From contig JAJEKV010000002.1 of the NCBI GenBank assembly GCA_021234155.1, positions 35,570,128 through 35,634,127 of the forward strand: DNA of 64,000 nt. The letters are read 5' to 3'. The DNA is from Isoetes taiwanensis. Its lineage: Eukaryota > Streptophyta > Lycopodiopsida > Isoetales > Isoetaceae. A model generated the notes under the pieces. That model did not search any database. It was given only the letters and a program-made list of their open reading frames with translations, and was not told where the DNA came from. Every line of letters starts with the position of its first letter. The first letter of the stretch is position 1. A program made the position numbers and the translations under genes. Of this stretch, positions 1 to 11,556 are shown one piece after another.

Positions 1-1
1 T

Positions 2-1451
2 GCCTCGGGAAAAACTATGGGCAAGATTGCGACAGCTGGGGGTTCCTATAGATTTGTAGAATGCGATTAATGCGGGCTATATGAAAGATGCTCGAGGTCG
101 GTTGCGGTTTGACAAAGCCAACCATTTGATAGTAGTATCGGGGTTCGTCAGGGATGCCCTCTCTCCCCAACATTGTTTGGGCTTTACATTGATCAATTGG
201 AGAGCTAGCTTGCTGATAATGGGGGCGACGGGGCTCACCTTATTCTCTACCAGATCATCAAGCAGTTAATATATGTTGATGATGTGGACCTCCTAGCTTA
301 CACACCAGCAGACATGCAACGACATCTCGATGCCCTGGACACATTTTGTCAAGCGTTTAATCGATATGGCGTCAACTTGGCCAAGACTAAGGTGGTTTTC
401 ATGTCATCTTCACGACACCGTAGGGATCCCCTCCTTCGATTCGAGGGCGAGAATGTGGAAGTAGCATCCACATACAAATATTTGGGAGTGGAGTTTCCTT
501 CTACTATGCACTGGGGCTACGAGTTACGGCAGGCTGGAAGGCACTATATGCAATGCAAAACAATAGTTATAGAGCGGAGTTGTATGATTGGACCCATCAG
601 TCACACCTGTTCAAGGTCTTAGTGGGGCCTGTCCTTTTATACGGGGTTGAAGTATGGGGCCCAATAGTATCCCTCGCTACTTGGAATGACTTGGAGCAAG
701 TGCAGAAAGCCTTCTTGGTACGAGCAGTCCACAGTCCCATATCAAATTCTACCGCAGGAGACGGGATTCTTGCCTCTTTAGAGGGCGGCCCTTGATTGCC
801 ACACTGTCTATTTTCAGGTGGTCAATATGGACGATGCTCGTCTCCCTAAACTAGCTTATATCATGGCAATGGGGCCACAAAGGTGCCTCAAGCAAGGCCT
901 CTTTGGAGGGAAAAGAGAGCTCGGTGGATGGCTAGATGGAATGTGCGAGAAGCACAGGTGCATACATGTGCAAACAAAGGCGGTCGCCATAGCTTGAGGC
1001 ACTATCTTGGCGCTTGCTTCATCGGCAAGCTTTGGGATGCCGGCGCCCTTGAACAGTCAAGACAAAGACACTACGGGCGCCACATAAATGCCACATTGAA
1101 CGAGGCCCACAATGCCACTGCGCTTGCGCACTTGCCCATGAAAAGACGCGAGACTCATTGCCTCCATTCGCGACGGGGGCACATCATCTTTGAATTGAGA
1201 CAGCGGATGGATTGGTGAGCCACGTCGGGGACGGGCTCTGTCAATGCCGCCAAATAGGAGTCATTGAGGATGAATCTCATACTCTTCAAAGTTGCCCAAC
1301 ATATGATCAAATCCGGGGCGCTATCTTGAGTTGGTGGGGCCCGCCACCGCTACATGTGACATTGAGCACGGCATCCGTACGGGTGCTAGGATCATACCTT
1401 CAGGAGGTCATGGACATGCGAGATCAGCTATGTCCTCGGGCACGCGTTTGA
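2..1451 (+). pseudogene. LINE-B reverse transcriptase C-terminal half, frameshifted
   Basis: Conceptual translation over several frames shows the RT palm motifs. A VRQGCPLSP-like stretch near 145-170 is followed by YVDDVDLLAY around 271-300 (the YxDD catalytic box) and then LAKTKVVF and YKYLGVEF (RT motif 7 region) to about 500. A WGP...LATWNDLEQVQKAFL segment at 650-725 follows, typical of the region after RT in plant and animal LINEs. From 1212 to 1320 there is a CxCxxxGxxxDExHxLxxCP-like motif (QCRQIGVIEDESHTLQSCP), the zinc-binding zf-RVT-type tail. At least four frame changes break it, so it is not functional. Confidence 0.8.
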
Positions 1452-1599
1452 CATGTACATACACATTTATTTCATGATGATGTATACTTGTACAGTTTGA
1501 CAGCATTCTTAATACTGCCACGATTTTTCCCTCGAAAACCCTTCGGGGCGAGGGTTTTTTAACCCGGACAGTAATAAGTTTGTTGCGCTGCTTCTGGTA

Positions 1600-1619
1600 T
1601 TCTATTCTATTCTATTCTA
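1600..1619 (+). repeat. (TTCTA)n 3' tail of LINE-B
   Basis: Four short TATTC/TTCTA units end the LINE-B 3' UTR. The minus-strand copy ends the same way, as TAGAATAGAATAGAG at 13754-13768, which ties the two copies together and marks the 3' end of the family. Confidence 0.75.
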
Positions 1620-1622
1620 AAA

Positions 1623-4600
1623 GTCAATAGGTCTGGACGATCCTGTCACTACTCTACATTGATGATCTAAAACAAAACTACTACCAAAGCATGCTTGACA
1701 TTTACTTCTAGTGTTTGCCTAAAGAATCCATAACTACAATAGGTCATCCCGGTATTTAGTAATTTCCAAAAACGCATGCAATGCAAGCATCGATGCCCTC
1801 TACTTTAGGGCGACATCACACCATGTGCCCGGCCATTAATAAAAAATTCCCCGTCTTATTAGGGTTCGTGGAGGTAAGTGGGATTAGGGTTGATTCTGGG
1901 ATCTCCATATCTGTTGATTTTGATTTTCAGGGGGATTTTTGTGCAAACACCAAAATGGACTAATGGATTTCGAAGACAGTAATGGATTGAGATTGTGATC
2001 TTCGTACTTGTTACCTGCAGCAGCTGAGATGTTGAATTCTTCAAATGAAGCTTCAGATTCAATCATTTTCTGCTAAAGTGTCACGCAGGCTTGGTGGGTG
2101 TGATTAAAATAGTCTGATTATTAGATTCCCTTTGCCTTGTTCGTAACAGATCCGCTTCTGCAAAGGAGTAGCAAGAAGGCAATTTCCGTCATTTTCCATC
2201 GTAACCATGGTAAAAAATCCGAGCTTTTCATCCGTAGCATATTTTATCTGATACAGATCAATCAAAGGAAAGAACAACTGGGTTTTAGCTGCATTCAAAT
2301 AGGTTGACTTTGAAATTTCTCACGGACGTCTGCCAGGTTGAAGACCTGTTCATGAAGCTAATTAGGGCATGGCAGTGGTCGTTGTTGGTGTGTTTCTTCT
2401 TCTGCCAGGTAAGATTTGTTTCTGCTTATGCGACATAATTTGATTGCTGAAGAATCGGACAGATTGGGAAGAAGACCAGTCAGATATAGCACAGGCTTAA
2501 CTGGAGGGTTTGTTGTAGCGTAGGAACAGGGTTCAAGTATTTTAAATGAGGGTTGTATGACCTCCAAATTCTCAACGCCTCCTATCACTTTGATTATGCA
2601 TGGCACTTGCACTTCATACATGGTGTGGAAAGCTAACAAGCAAGTGCACAGAAATCACCAACGGCTTTCAAAATAATGGGATCAATCTGCTCTGTCCTTA
2701 TGGTAACTTATAATTATGTTCTATTGTTTTACTGTGACTGAAGGGCTAAAGAAGTTCATCTTCCAAAACTATGGGTGATGAAAGCCTCAAACAAATTCTA
2801 TTTTTTTCTGAAAATTCTGAACTTCTTGAAATTTCTGAACTGCTGCCATCTGGAAATTCTGTTTGTGCCTCTTTATTTTCCATTCTCCTTTTCCTTATGC
2901 CTTGCATTTGGAACTTAGTCATGACCTATTTATTGTTCAGCCAATGTCTAGGGACTGAATCTGCTACAAAGCTTGAAACATATAAATTACAGCCCAACTG
3001 ACAAGCCTAATGGCAAGAAGGATCCAAAAAGATACATACTTCAAACGGGTTGCATCATGCATTGCTATTAGATGCATGCCATGAAGAGTTCATTGCATGT
3101 ATATTATAATACCCATTTGGCACTGAAGGGGTTGCAACCACTCTTGCTTACCGCCCTGCCGAAGCAGAAAAAGTAACTTGGTGTAGGGACTTAACTTTCT
3201 TTGTCATTACGCATAGAAGTGACTGAATGCATATGGATTGCACTTGTTTCATATGGTCAGAAAACCTAGTTGTTGCCATTTTAGTTCTTTAGTGTAACTG
3301 AAGCTTTGCTAAGTTCGTTTATATGCTTATAGATGAAAGCTTTGCTAAGTTTGTTTCTATGCTTATAGATGAAAGCTTTGCTACGTTTGTTTATATGCTT
3401 ATAGATGAACGCTCAGGAAATCTAGTTCTGCATCTTCCAACACTCCACAAACTAGAAGAGTGCATGTTGACCATCCATCCATGCATCAAATATATGGGGG
3501 CCAAGGTTTTGGTTGTAGCAATATAGCCATCATTTACAAGGACCTTCAACAATGCTTTATCTTCCAAGGGCCAGGTCAGCTTTGCATCAATGGCAAGCAT
3601 AGAGAAGAGCAGGACCATGGTATCATTTTAACATGTTTGTGAGTGCTGTGCAAGACCTAGCTGTTTGCAACATCAATACTGGTCAAAAGAAATCGAAGTT
3701 TGTATCCTCACTTTGATTAAAACACAACGTTTACCGAGGTTCTTATAACATAAAACTTTGGTGCGAAAAATGAACGATTAAGGTAAAGCAAAGTTAGAAG
3801 CATTTAATTTTCTGAATAAATATTTCATGCGGAATTGGCATAATGTATGGTACATGGCTGGGGAAGGAGACATAGCTTGATTGATAATTGGTAGTCGATC
3901 ATGGCATAACAAGACAGAATTAAAGCATCTTACCACAGTTATGATCGTGCACTCTTATTGCTTAACCTCTATGGAAAAGACTTAGTCATTTGTGCCATCA
4001 TTCCACCCCAGGATTATCATGGATTCAGGAACCCCATCTCCTTAAACTGGCAAATAAAATAGATTTCTTATAAAAAATTCAACCTGCTGAACTTACTACA
4101 TAAATAGATGAACTTCCAGTCTAGTTCAATTTTTATAAAGCTACAAATAGGATGGAAAATATATGTAATCTCTCATTGCGCCAGTTCATATTGTGGTTCG
4201 GGGGTTACCCATCCTGCTATAGAAGCAAATGGAAGGCATGAATCCCTGTGGGAGACGCTGGGTTGTTAAGGGCATTACACATGTATAGAAGGGTTTGAAG
4301 CCACTTAAGACGTGCTTATTGTGGCCAAATCTTACAGCAGGCGCGTAGACTGTTCCCTAATCAAGAAATTGAAGCAGGCCAACACAGTAGTTATAAATCT
4401 ATTTGCTCTGCAACAAGAGCAGGGGATGCAAATGAACAGCCCATCAGCCCATCATCTTGTCAAGACCATCATCAAGGGCTGCACGAATTTCTCCATTATC
4501 ATATGCAGTGATGATGCTTTCAACCAATTCAAGTTGTGGTTTTATAACTTTTTTGCTTCTACACTATCAATAATATATTACAAAATGTCAGCAGGTTTAG

Positions 4601-4798
4601 AGATCCATGTATATTCACCTTCATATGCAGAGTAAAACAACAATATCTGGCATTACCATCTGGTGATGCACATCTGGAATTTCAATATGTGGTTTTGCTG
4701 AGTGGTCTACAGCCAATGTTTTTGTGCCACGTGTAACCAATTGGCAGCGTGCAAACAGACGGATACCGTTAAGTTGGTTGGAGGAGTGAGTGAGCAGC
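1623..4798. other. Non-coding stretch upstream of the DUF569 gene
   Basis: I see no open frame with protein-like composition and no clear transposon ends here. The sequence is AT-rich intergenic DNA, and the short ORFs on both strands look random. The only structure that stands out is a 36-bp triplicated repeat at 3303-3410. Confidence 0.5.
3303..3410 (+). repeat. Tandem repeat, 36 bp x 3
   Basis: Three head-to-tail copies of a 36-bp unit begin GCTTTGCTAAGTTTGTTT and end ...TATAGATGAAA. They differ at only a few bases. Because 36 is a multiple of three the array reads open in one frame, but neither flank looks coding. Confidence 0.85.
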
Positions 4799-5802
4799 AT
4801 GGATCTGGTAAGGGGTGCGCAAGCGGTGCAACTTCGGGGTCATCACGGCAAATTTCTGACGGCAGAAGACGACCATCTAACGGTTTCACAAGACCGTCAG
4901 TCAGATAACAGGATGGCAATATGGGCAGTGGAGGCAATTGAAAACAGTAACAGAGTAAGATTAAGGAGCTGCTTCGATTCTTATCTCACAGCATCCGACA
5001 TACCTTTCCTGCCCGGAATGCCAGGCAAAAAGGTGATCCAATCAAGACCCAGAAAGTCAGATTATGGCCTGGAATGGGAAGTTGTGGTCCTCCAGGGTTC
5101 CCACATTGTGCTAAGAGTTTCAAGTGGTAGCATGTTGTGTGCTAATTGTAATCTCCCCCCTTGGAGGAACTCCATCACACATGATTTCTGTGCTGATGTA
5201 AATAAAGAATGGTTTGTCTGGGAAGCTAGCATTGTCGACCACCAACCTTCCATCTCCATCCTAGGGGTAAGATATGTTTGTTTTTTATGCCATATGTGTG
5301 GCTTTTGTGACGTTAAAATTTTATCTATCTATTTATCTATCTATCTGTCTATCTATTATTTGATACCTTCGTATCATTTTGCAGAATCCGACCCCTGCAC
5401 CTCCTCCTTTTGATGGCCGCGTTGTGTTTTATATTATAGCTGAGAGTGATGCCGACGTTCGACTCTCTAATAGTTGGAACTACATTTTATTTAGAGGTAG
5501 AGACTTGGAGGTGCTCACCAATCGCATTCGCAAAGAGATTGATTTGGAGGAGAATATTACTATTTGTACGCGTCATCCTTCAACCCCCAAGCTATATCCT
5601 CTCAAACTTCAATTGCCACCTGGCAATTCTCCCATCTACGTAGTTGTTGTCAAAGAATCTTCCATTTGTGAGTATTTCATAATATGGCGCTTTATTCTCG
5701 TTTTTGGCATTTCTTGTTACCTTTTTAATCCATTTGTACAATGCAGTGGAAGTGGATGGTTCTCTCACTTGGAATAATAGGCAACTCACGCTTGCAAATT
5801 GA
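4799..5802 (+). CDS. DUF569 (fascin-like beta-trefoil) domain protein, 3 exons
   Basis: Exons are 4799-5266, 5385-5667 and 5747-5802, with canonical GT-AG introns and phases 0 and 1. They give a 268-residue protein. The start ATG opens MDLVRGAQAVQLRGHHGKFL, the usual N-terminus of plant DUF569 proteins. The first module (residues about 1-150) contains LTASDIPFLPGMPGKKV and LPPWRNSITHD, both hallmarks of the family. A proline-rich linker (NPTPAPPPFDGR) leads to the second conserved block (about 160-250: RDLEVLTNRIRKEI, then TPKLYPLKLQLPP). The family has a fascin/actin-crosslinking-like fold but no established biochemical role. All frames and splice sites are intact, so this is probably an active host gene. 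Confidence 0.93.
5321..5356 (+). repeat. (TATC)n microsatellite in DUF569 intron 1
   Basis: An imperfect TATC/TGTC run lies inside the first intron of the DUF569 gene, about 30 bases before the acceptor, where it forms the pyrimidine-rich lead-in. Confidence 0.85.
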
Positions 5803-6581
5803 ATCCTTTTGACATCGTCTTTGAATTCAATTCTATTGGAGAGTAATGTGAATCTTTTTGCTACTTACTTTTGTATATTAATTTTTAATTCCGATTTATT
5901 TTCTATGGGCTTGGTATTTTATAAGATCAAGATGCTTCATTGAGTTCTAAAAAATGTAAAAATCTCATCCACTCTATGGATTGCCTCCCACCAGAGGGAA
6001 GTAGTTGTTAACATGAGTACCTCTAAGGAGTACCTCTAACGTTGCCAAATTGGATTTGAAGTATAAATATAACACAAGGTTTCTAATGGTAGATGGGTAT
6101 ATCAATATGAAAATACGTAATACAAGGCGCCTAAAATTAACACACTACATGGTTTTTTCTATGTTTGTGACTAGAAAACCATTCTACAAAACCAATGGGT
6201 ATTTGGGGGTTAATTTCATTAAAAACCATATGTGGCTAAACTAGTTATGGTCTGTTAATGTGGTATTACGTCATGGTGATTGTAAATGGCTTATTTCTAG
6301 TGTTTGTGAAAGTGGTATTGTATGTTGGTACGTGGATGTGGTACATTATATCGTTTTAAGGGTACAGTTTGTCCATGTGGTATAATGTAATGGTTGTGAA
6401 TGTGGTTTCAATGTAGTGCTCTATTCATTTGATTTCATAATGTGGTAGTAGTTGTGGTTTGTTATTGTGGAAAACTAGCCCGACTAATTTTCATGGTAAA
6501 TATGCACGGTTCGAATTGTGTTAATAGCAATAAATTACTATTAGTTGATTAGTTAAAGTGTTTAGGGTTTTCTATTAAAGC
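5803..6581. other. Intergenic; repeated short TGTGG..TATTGTGG motifs
   Basis: There is no coding signal. Between about 6240 and 6480 the motif 'gtgtggta / ttgtgaatgtggt' recurs loosely, suggesting an old, degenerate tandem array. Nothing else is supportable. Confidence 0.4.
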
Positions 6582-7006
6582 ACTGTTGTGCTTATCAGCA
6601 AGTGCTTCTGGCTATTTATCCGGATACTTAGAATAAGTTGCGGAGCCAAGCATTTCATTTAGCATCAGGATGGTTGTTGTGGTCCATCTGGAAGCGCAGA
6701 AGACTGTATATCTTTCAGGGTTTAGATATTCCTCCTGCAGTTGTCCTCCAGGACGCACAAGCTAGAATCGCTAAGGCCTACCATTGCTCTTCGCTTGCTC
6801 CTGCCAAGCGACAGTTGATATTTGAGTCCTATTTGAGTGTGTTGTCTTATGCATAGGCTGGTGGTTCTACTCAGTGGATCATGATTATCCTCTGAGATTT
6901 TATTCCTGCCTTTGCATGTGTATTTTGCTTTTGGCTTGGAGTTTCAATAAAGTTTGTCGTTCTTCCAAAAAAAAAAAAAAAAAAAAAAAAACTATTGTGC
7001 TTATCA
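6582..7006 (+). mobile_element. 5'-truncated L1 LINE with poly(A) and 16-bp TSD
   Basis: The inserted DNA is 6598-6990. It encodes only the last residues of an L1 ORF2 (a GWLLWSIWKRRR segment at about 6665-6700, matching the WxxWKxRN tail of plant L1s), then a 3' UTR and about 24 A's ending at 6990. The target-site duplication is 6582-6597 and 6991-7006 (ACTRTTGTGCTTATCA), 15 of 16 identical. Truncation, poly(A) and TSD are the three signatures of target-primed reverse transcription. It is a non-autonomous dead-on-arrival copy. Confidence 0.9.
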
Positions 7007-7504
7007 AAATTAGATATAACTGTTTTGTTCTAAATGTGCATGGTTTTGTAACGCATTAGGGTCATGGTTATCATTGATAAACTAGTAATGTTATGTAGTC
7101 TGAAGCATTTCAAGTTAATAGACTAAAACCATTAAGAACTATGGATGGTTTCTTACGTATTGTAGTACTTATTAAAGTTGGTAATCCACTAACGGCTTCT
7201 AGTCTAAAGCATTTCAATTAATGCACAAAAGGCATGACATCCTTCCCACTCAAAGTGTATATGTTAAGAATGATAAACTACTAAACGGTTTCTAGCGTTA
7301 AGCTTCTTAAGTTACTGCATAGAAAGAATGGTGATCTTTTCACTGAAGACCTAATAGTTTCTTCAATCATACAAGCAATGGTGATGATGACAAATCACTA
7401 CGTTTCTATGATCTAAAGCATTTTTTATTAATGAATGAAAACAAAAGCAGTCTTATTGATTATATATGTATGCATTTGTTCTATGATTACATAATTTCTT
7501 GACA

Positions 7505-8110
7505 TTTATGCCTAGTGGTCAAGACTCTTAACCATAAATGTTTTCAATTCCATAGGCCTAGTGGTCAAGACTATTAACCACAAAGGTTTTTCACGTCCAA
7601 GCATTTAAGATTAGATTAAAACAAGTAGTTTAAATATTGTAGTCCACTACTGGTTAAGACTTTTGCCCTGGAGAAATTATGCACAGAGTTCTTTGTTTTT
7701 GGTTCATCCATATAGCAAAATGAGTTGCAATACATGGTTTCTTGTTCTAGATTCACCTTTGGTTCAAAACGTCCATATGCCTATTGGTTAAGATCATTAA
7801 CCATAAATGTTATTCATGTCCATATGACTAGTGGTTAAGACTATTTACCATAAATGTTTTTCATGTCCAAGCACTTAAGATTAGATTACAAGAAGCAGTT
7901 AAAATGTAGTGGTCTCGTAGTGGTTAAGATTATTAACCATAAATGTTTTTCACGTCCATATGCCTAATGGTTAGGACTATCAAGCATACATGTTTTTCAC
8001 ATCCAAGCATTTAATATTAGACTACAAAAAGCAGTTAAAATGTAGTGGTCTCCTAGTGGTTAAGATTATTAACCATGAATATTTTCATGTCCAAGCATTT
8101 AAGCTTCTCC
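7505..8110 (+). repeat. Degenerate tandem repeat (CTAGTGGTTAAGACTATTAACCATAAATG family)
   Basis: About six diverged units share 'cctagtggttaagactattaaccataaatgtttttca' followed by 'cgtccaagcatttaagattagattacaaaaagcag'. Each core contains a short dyad, TGGTTAAG...TTAACCA. The surrounding 7007-8380 is otherwise AT-rich, with no genes that I can see. Confidence 0.75.
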
Positions 8111-8394
8111 TCCATGGTTTCGCAACATTTTAGAATAGTTCTTAACCACTACTACATTTTGTTTAAAGCATTTGTGTTCACATGTCCTTCTTTAATGGCT
8201 TACAAGTGGTAACCACAACTACTTTGCCAAGTAAAGATAGATTGATTTAAAAAATCAATGCATAAAAGGCTACAATAAATATTACATTGACAATGGATCA
8301 ATATAATAAAAGTAAAACACAAAAGGCAATATCATAATAAGACATAATAAATAGATGCATCTGTCTTAAGTTTGTCCAAGGTCTCAATATGCAA

Positions 8395-8810
8395 TCAGCC
8401 TGTAAAAGTGACAGTTGAATGGTTGGTGTTTCCCGTTCTCCAACCCTCTTTAGAGATTCTCACGATATTGCACTTTACACATGCCATTGTAAAGAGTTTA
8501 TACAAATCTGAACCCCTCACCTTGGACTTACATAGATCAGAAAATGCATTCTTGTGTGTCTTATTCAATTCCTTGCTCATTTTAAGAAGATCTACAACAT
8601 TAACATCATCAATCTTCTCCTTGTCATGAAGAAGGACAATTTGAAGTCTAACATATCTGCAAATCATCGTCACTGTTACCATCATCTGATTTTTCTATAA
8701 TGGAATTGTCTTCCTTCATTGTGCTTAAAGCAGACAAAATTTTCCTCGCTTCAATTTGAGGAACGGGTCGAAGCCTTGATTTTGGCCATCGCACGGACCA
8801 TTGCTTCATA
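8395..8810 (-). other. Coding-like stretch downstream of the SAM-like gene stop
   Basis: Immediately past the TAA at 8828, and in the same frame, the minus strand stays open and protein-like (a KSRLRPVPQIEARKILSALS segment, then an acidic EKSDDGNSDDD tail). A shifted frame follows, VDLLKMSKELNKTHKNAFSD, at about 8620-8530. This is either an alternative last exon, or the original C-terminus cut off by a stop mutation, or a neighbouring gene fragment. I do not recognise the sequence. Confidence 0.4.
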
Positions 8811-8827
8811 TTAGTACCAAGATCATT

Positions 8828-11556
8828 TTAAATCTCAAGTTCACTCGTCGGAAATGGCATTGATAGCTCTTCGGAACCCTCCTCAAGATAATAAATATTT
8901 AATACAACATTATCTTCACCAATTGGTATTCCATGTGCCAAACCAACATGATCTGTTTCATGAATCAACCCCAAATCAAATTTTTCATCGCCACAAAGCA
9001 AAGATACATATCCGTTCTTGCAATATTATTCAACAACCTACAATGCAATTGGAAGATATTATTAGAAGGTAATGCTGCCCTGCACTTCCAATACAAGTGA
9101 AGAATGCACCTTATAAGTTGAAGATATAAAAGCTACTAATAACATGCTATTCAATGAAGCTGCTAAAATAGAAGAAAAGTTCCAGAAGATGGTGACAGAA
9201 ATTCAACGGAGTAAGGAAGCGGAGTCGAATTCACTGCTTCAGACTCGTTATTTTGCCAGGGAATTCAAAGAAATCAAATGTACACCTAAGAAGGTTGGAA
9301 GGAGAAGCCAGCACTTTTAGCTACCATAGATTTTAAGGGCTGAATTAGCCAGCACTAAAGTAGAATTAGCAGTTGTGAGAGCGTGAGCCCAATGCTATGA
9401 CTGCTACTGTGTTGTTGCAGAACTGCATAGAGTGAAAGAAGAACTTGCTCATTAAGTAGCCAGCACAGAGAGATTTAAGTCTTTAGTCGTGCTTGATGCA
9501 GCTAATCTAGAAATTTCCATTGCGCATGTGAATACAGATAAAGCTAAAAGCTGCTACAGACATAGCATGTAGTAATTTCAGCAATAGCATCTTGACCAAT
9601 GTGCTTGCAAAAACTGTAGCAAGACTAGCAAGTTGTATTAAACAAGGTACTGCCTAAATCTATAGCAGGCAGACTGGCAAACCAACCTAATCAGCAATAT
9701 CCAAAGTCTATTACAGTACAAGTGACCTAAGTAGTCTATCTAGCCATGTCCGAAGCATAGCTAAGCCTATTAGACAAGCCATGCAGCTGCCCCTTTTTAG
9801 ATAAATTAACAAGCGGACCTAAGCATCCGGTGTAGACCAGCGCCTAGCATATGCATGCGATCTAATGCTAGACTAGCAAATCTATCTAAACATGCATCTA
9901 TCTTTAGCAAGCTAACAAAAGCAACCTGACCAACGCATCGATCTACACAATTTGCAGCATATTAGCATGTAGCAATTGCACTCTAGCAATAGCACCCTGA
10001 CAAAATATTGCTAAGCAATGCATCCTGACCAACATCTAGCATATGGATGCAACTTAACGCAGGACCAACTAACCTATCTAAACATGCGTCTAGCTTTTAG
10101 CAAGCTAACAAAAGCAGTCTGACCAAACCATCTGTACCTGTCAACCTACAGTATCCAGAATTACAAAAAAGAAAGTTCTATGAATGCAACATTATGAAGT
10201 GAGTGATAATACACACCGAATTCACACTACCATCACTTCGTCGCTTCTTTGCAGCATATGTTACTGGCGTGCCAGTATTTCCAAGATCTTCAAAGTCGTC
10301 ATCATCATTGTCTAACGTCTCAAATCGCTTGTCCATTGCTGAAATTTTCAAGGATTCTGGCCATTGTAGCTCATCCTATTACAACAAATAAAAAACCAAT
10401 AAAAATTCAAGATGAAAATTCAAGTAAGAATATGAGTTAGGATAGTGTGCATACGTCTATGGCAAGTTCCCCGATCCTCTTTTGCGCAGCAAAATTCCCT
10501 TGCTCAAATGGCAGGTAGGCATCTTTTTCACTGTCAATAATGCTTTTGATTTTAATTTGAATCAAAGGATAGTTTTCTCCATTAACCTGATTTTTCACTT
10601 TTGCAGTTCCTATTATAACCTCCTTACTTGCAAACAAAGATGGACGTTTACAACCAGCGAAGAAGAGATCATTGAAGAACTTCAAATGAGTAGTTTTCAA
10701 AGTTCTTGTCGAAGCCAGCAAAATAACATCATTATCCTTCTCATAATTCCTTTCATATTCAAACTTTTTGGCGCACTTGCTCAAGCGCTTTTTCTGTCCA
10801 CCAATTATTAAATTGATTGTTTCACGGATAAATATTTCTGGAACAGAATAAGAAACACTAGGCCAGCATATAGGCTTCAAGATTCCACTTCCCATGAGAT
10901 GTTGGATGAGTTTCTCTCTTCGTGCAATCCATTTCTTATTTTTACCACATGGCCTAAATTGTGGCAATGTAAAAACAGAAAATGTGGACAACACAGCATT
11001 GCGAATCTCCCTGTGATTGTCACTGAGAACAATGCCCTGTTTTCTTCAAAGCCAACCTACCGTTTTTTAAATCTGGTCCCCTGCTCGATATTGTAAAAAC
11101 GTGGCCAGCTTTTGGGACTTTATCAAATCATACTTGACCATAACTCTTAAGGCGGCCAACATCACGTCTCACATCCCTTTGTTCATCACTTCTTACATCT
11201 CGCTCTACAATTGCATTAACATTTAGAGCTGATTGATGGCTAGACATACCTCCTTTGGACATAGTAAGCATTGATCCATTTGTACAAACAGTAAGAGAAG
11301 CATTGTTCTTGATTTCATCACGCAGGCCCACAATCCCAACAGCCAACCCTCTTACGAAACCTAATTCAAGCCAATTATTGAGTTGAAAATTCAGAAACCT
11401 CATCCCATATACCTGCTTCTCAATAACTAATGCCTCCCCAATCTCCACCGGCGTAGAAGAGAAACGACTAAAGATATACGCAGCCATATCTTTAGGCTGC
11501 CACATTGAGACCTCGGAGAGTGTTGGCAGACTTTTAACCATATAGGTGCAAGCGAT
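8828..11556 (-). CDS. Uncharacterised gene with N-terminal SAM-like domain, 4 exons
   Basis: Minus-strand exons are 11556-11134 (first ATG at 11541), 11036-10455, 10375-10217 and 9016-8828 (stop TAA). All junctions are phase 0 with GT/AG ends, which argues for a real gene. From the ATG it gives about 445 residues. Residues about 8-70 (from VSMWQPKDMAAYIF to LELGFVRGLAVGIVGLRDEI) resemble a sterile alpha motif fold; this is pattern recognition only. Exon 2 is basic and lysine-rich, with ILLASTRTLKTTHLKFFNDL and EGNFAAQKRIGELAID-like ends. Exon 3 is acidic (ETLDNDDDFEDLG) with a KKRR nuclear-signal-like cluster. An upstream exon is possible because 11557-11560 is an acceptor. Function unknown. 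Confidence 0.6.
9567..10127. repeat. Duplicated blocks in the long intron of the SAM-like gene
   Basis: A block of about 90 bp (CTAGCATATGCATGCGATCT ... CTAACAAAAGCAACCTGACCAA) at 9844-9935 recurs at 10036-10127. A second motif, AGCATGTAGTAATT..CAGCAATAGCATCTTGAC, recurs at about 9567 and 9962. These are diverged tandem copies with a period near 190 bp. No coding content. Confidence 0.65.

Larger units (their letters stand above)
1..1622 (+). mobile_element. LINE-B retrotransposon, 3' part (5' end outside window)
   Basis: This is the 3' portion of a non-LTR retrotransposon that runs in from the window edge. It holds the end of a reverse transcriptase, a degenerate C-terminal region and a 3' UTR ending in TTCTA repeats instead of poly(A). 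Three further copies of the same family occur in the window: 13745-27850 minus (split), and about 30000-45270 plus (split). Microsatellite-like 3' tails are typical of RTE/CR1-type LINEs, whereas L1 elements end in poly(A), so a non-L1 clade is inferred. The copy is a useful reference because it keeps the empty site for the 12.7 kb transposon near position 745. Confidence 0.85.

Noticed and set aside
2358-2639. 93-codon minus-strand ORF
   Set aside because: No recognisable domain or splice context; isolated in non-coding DNA.
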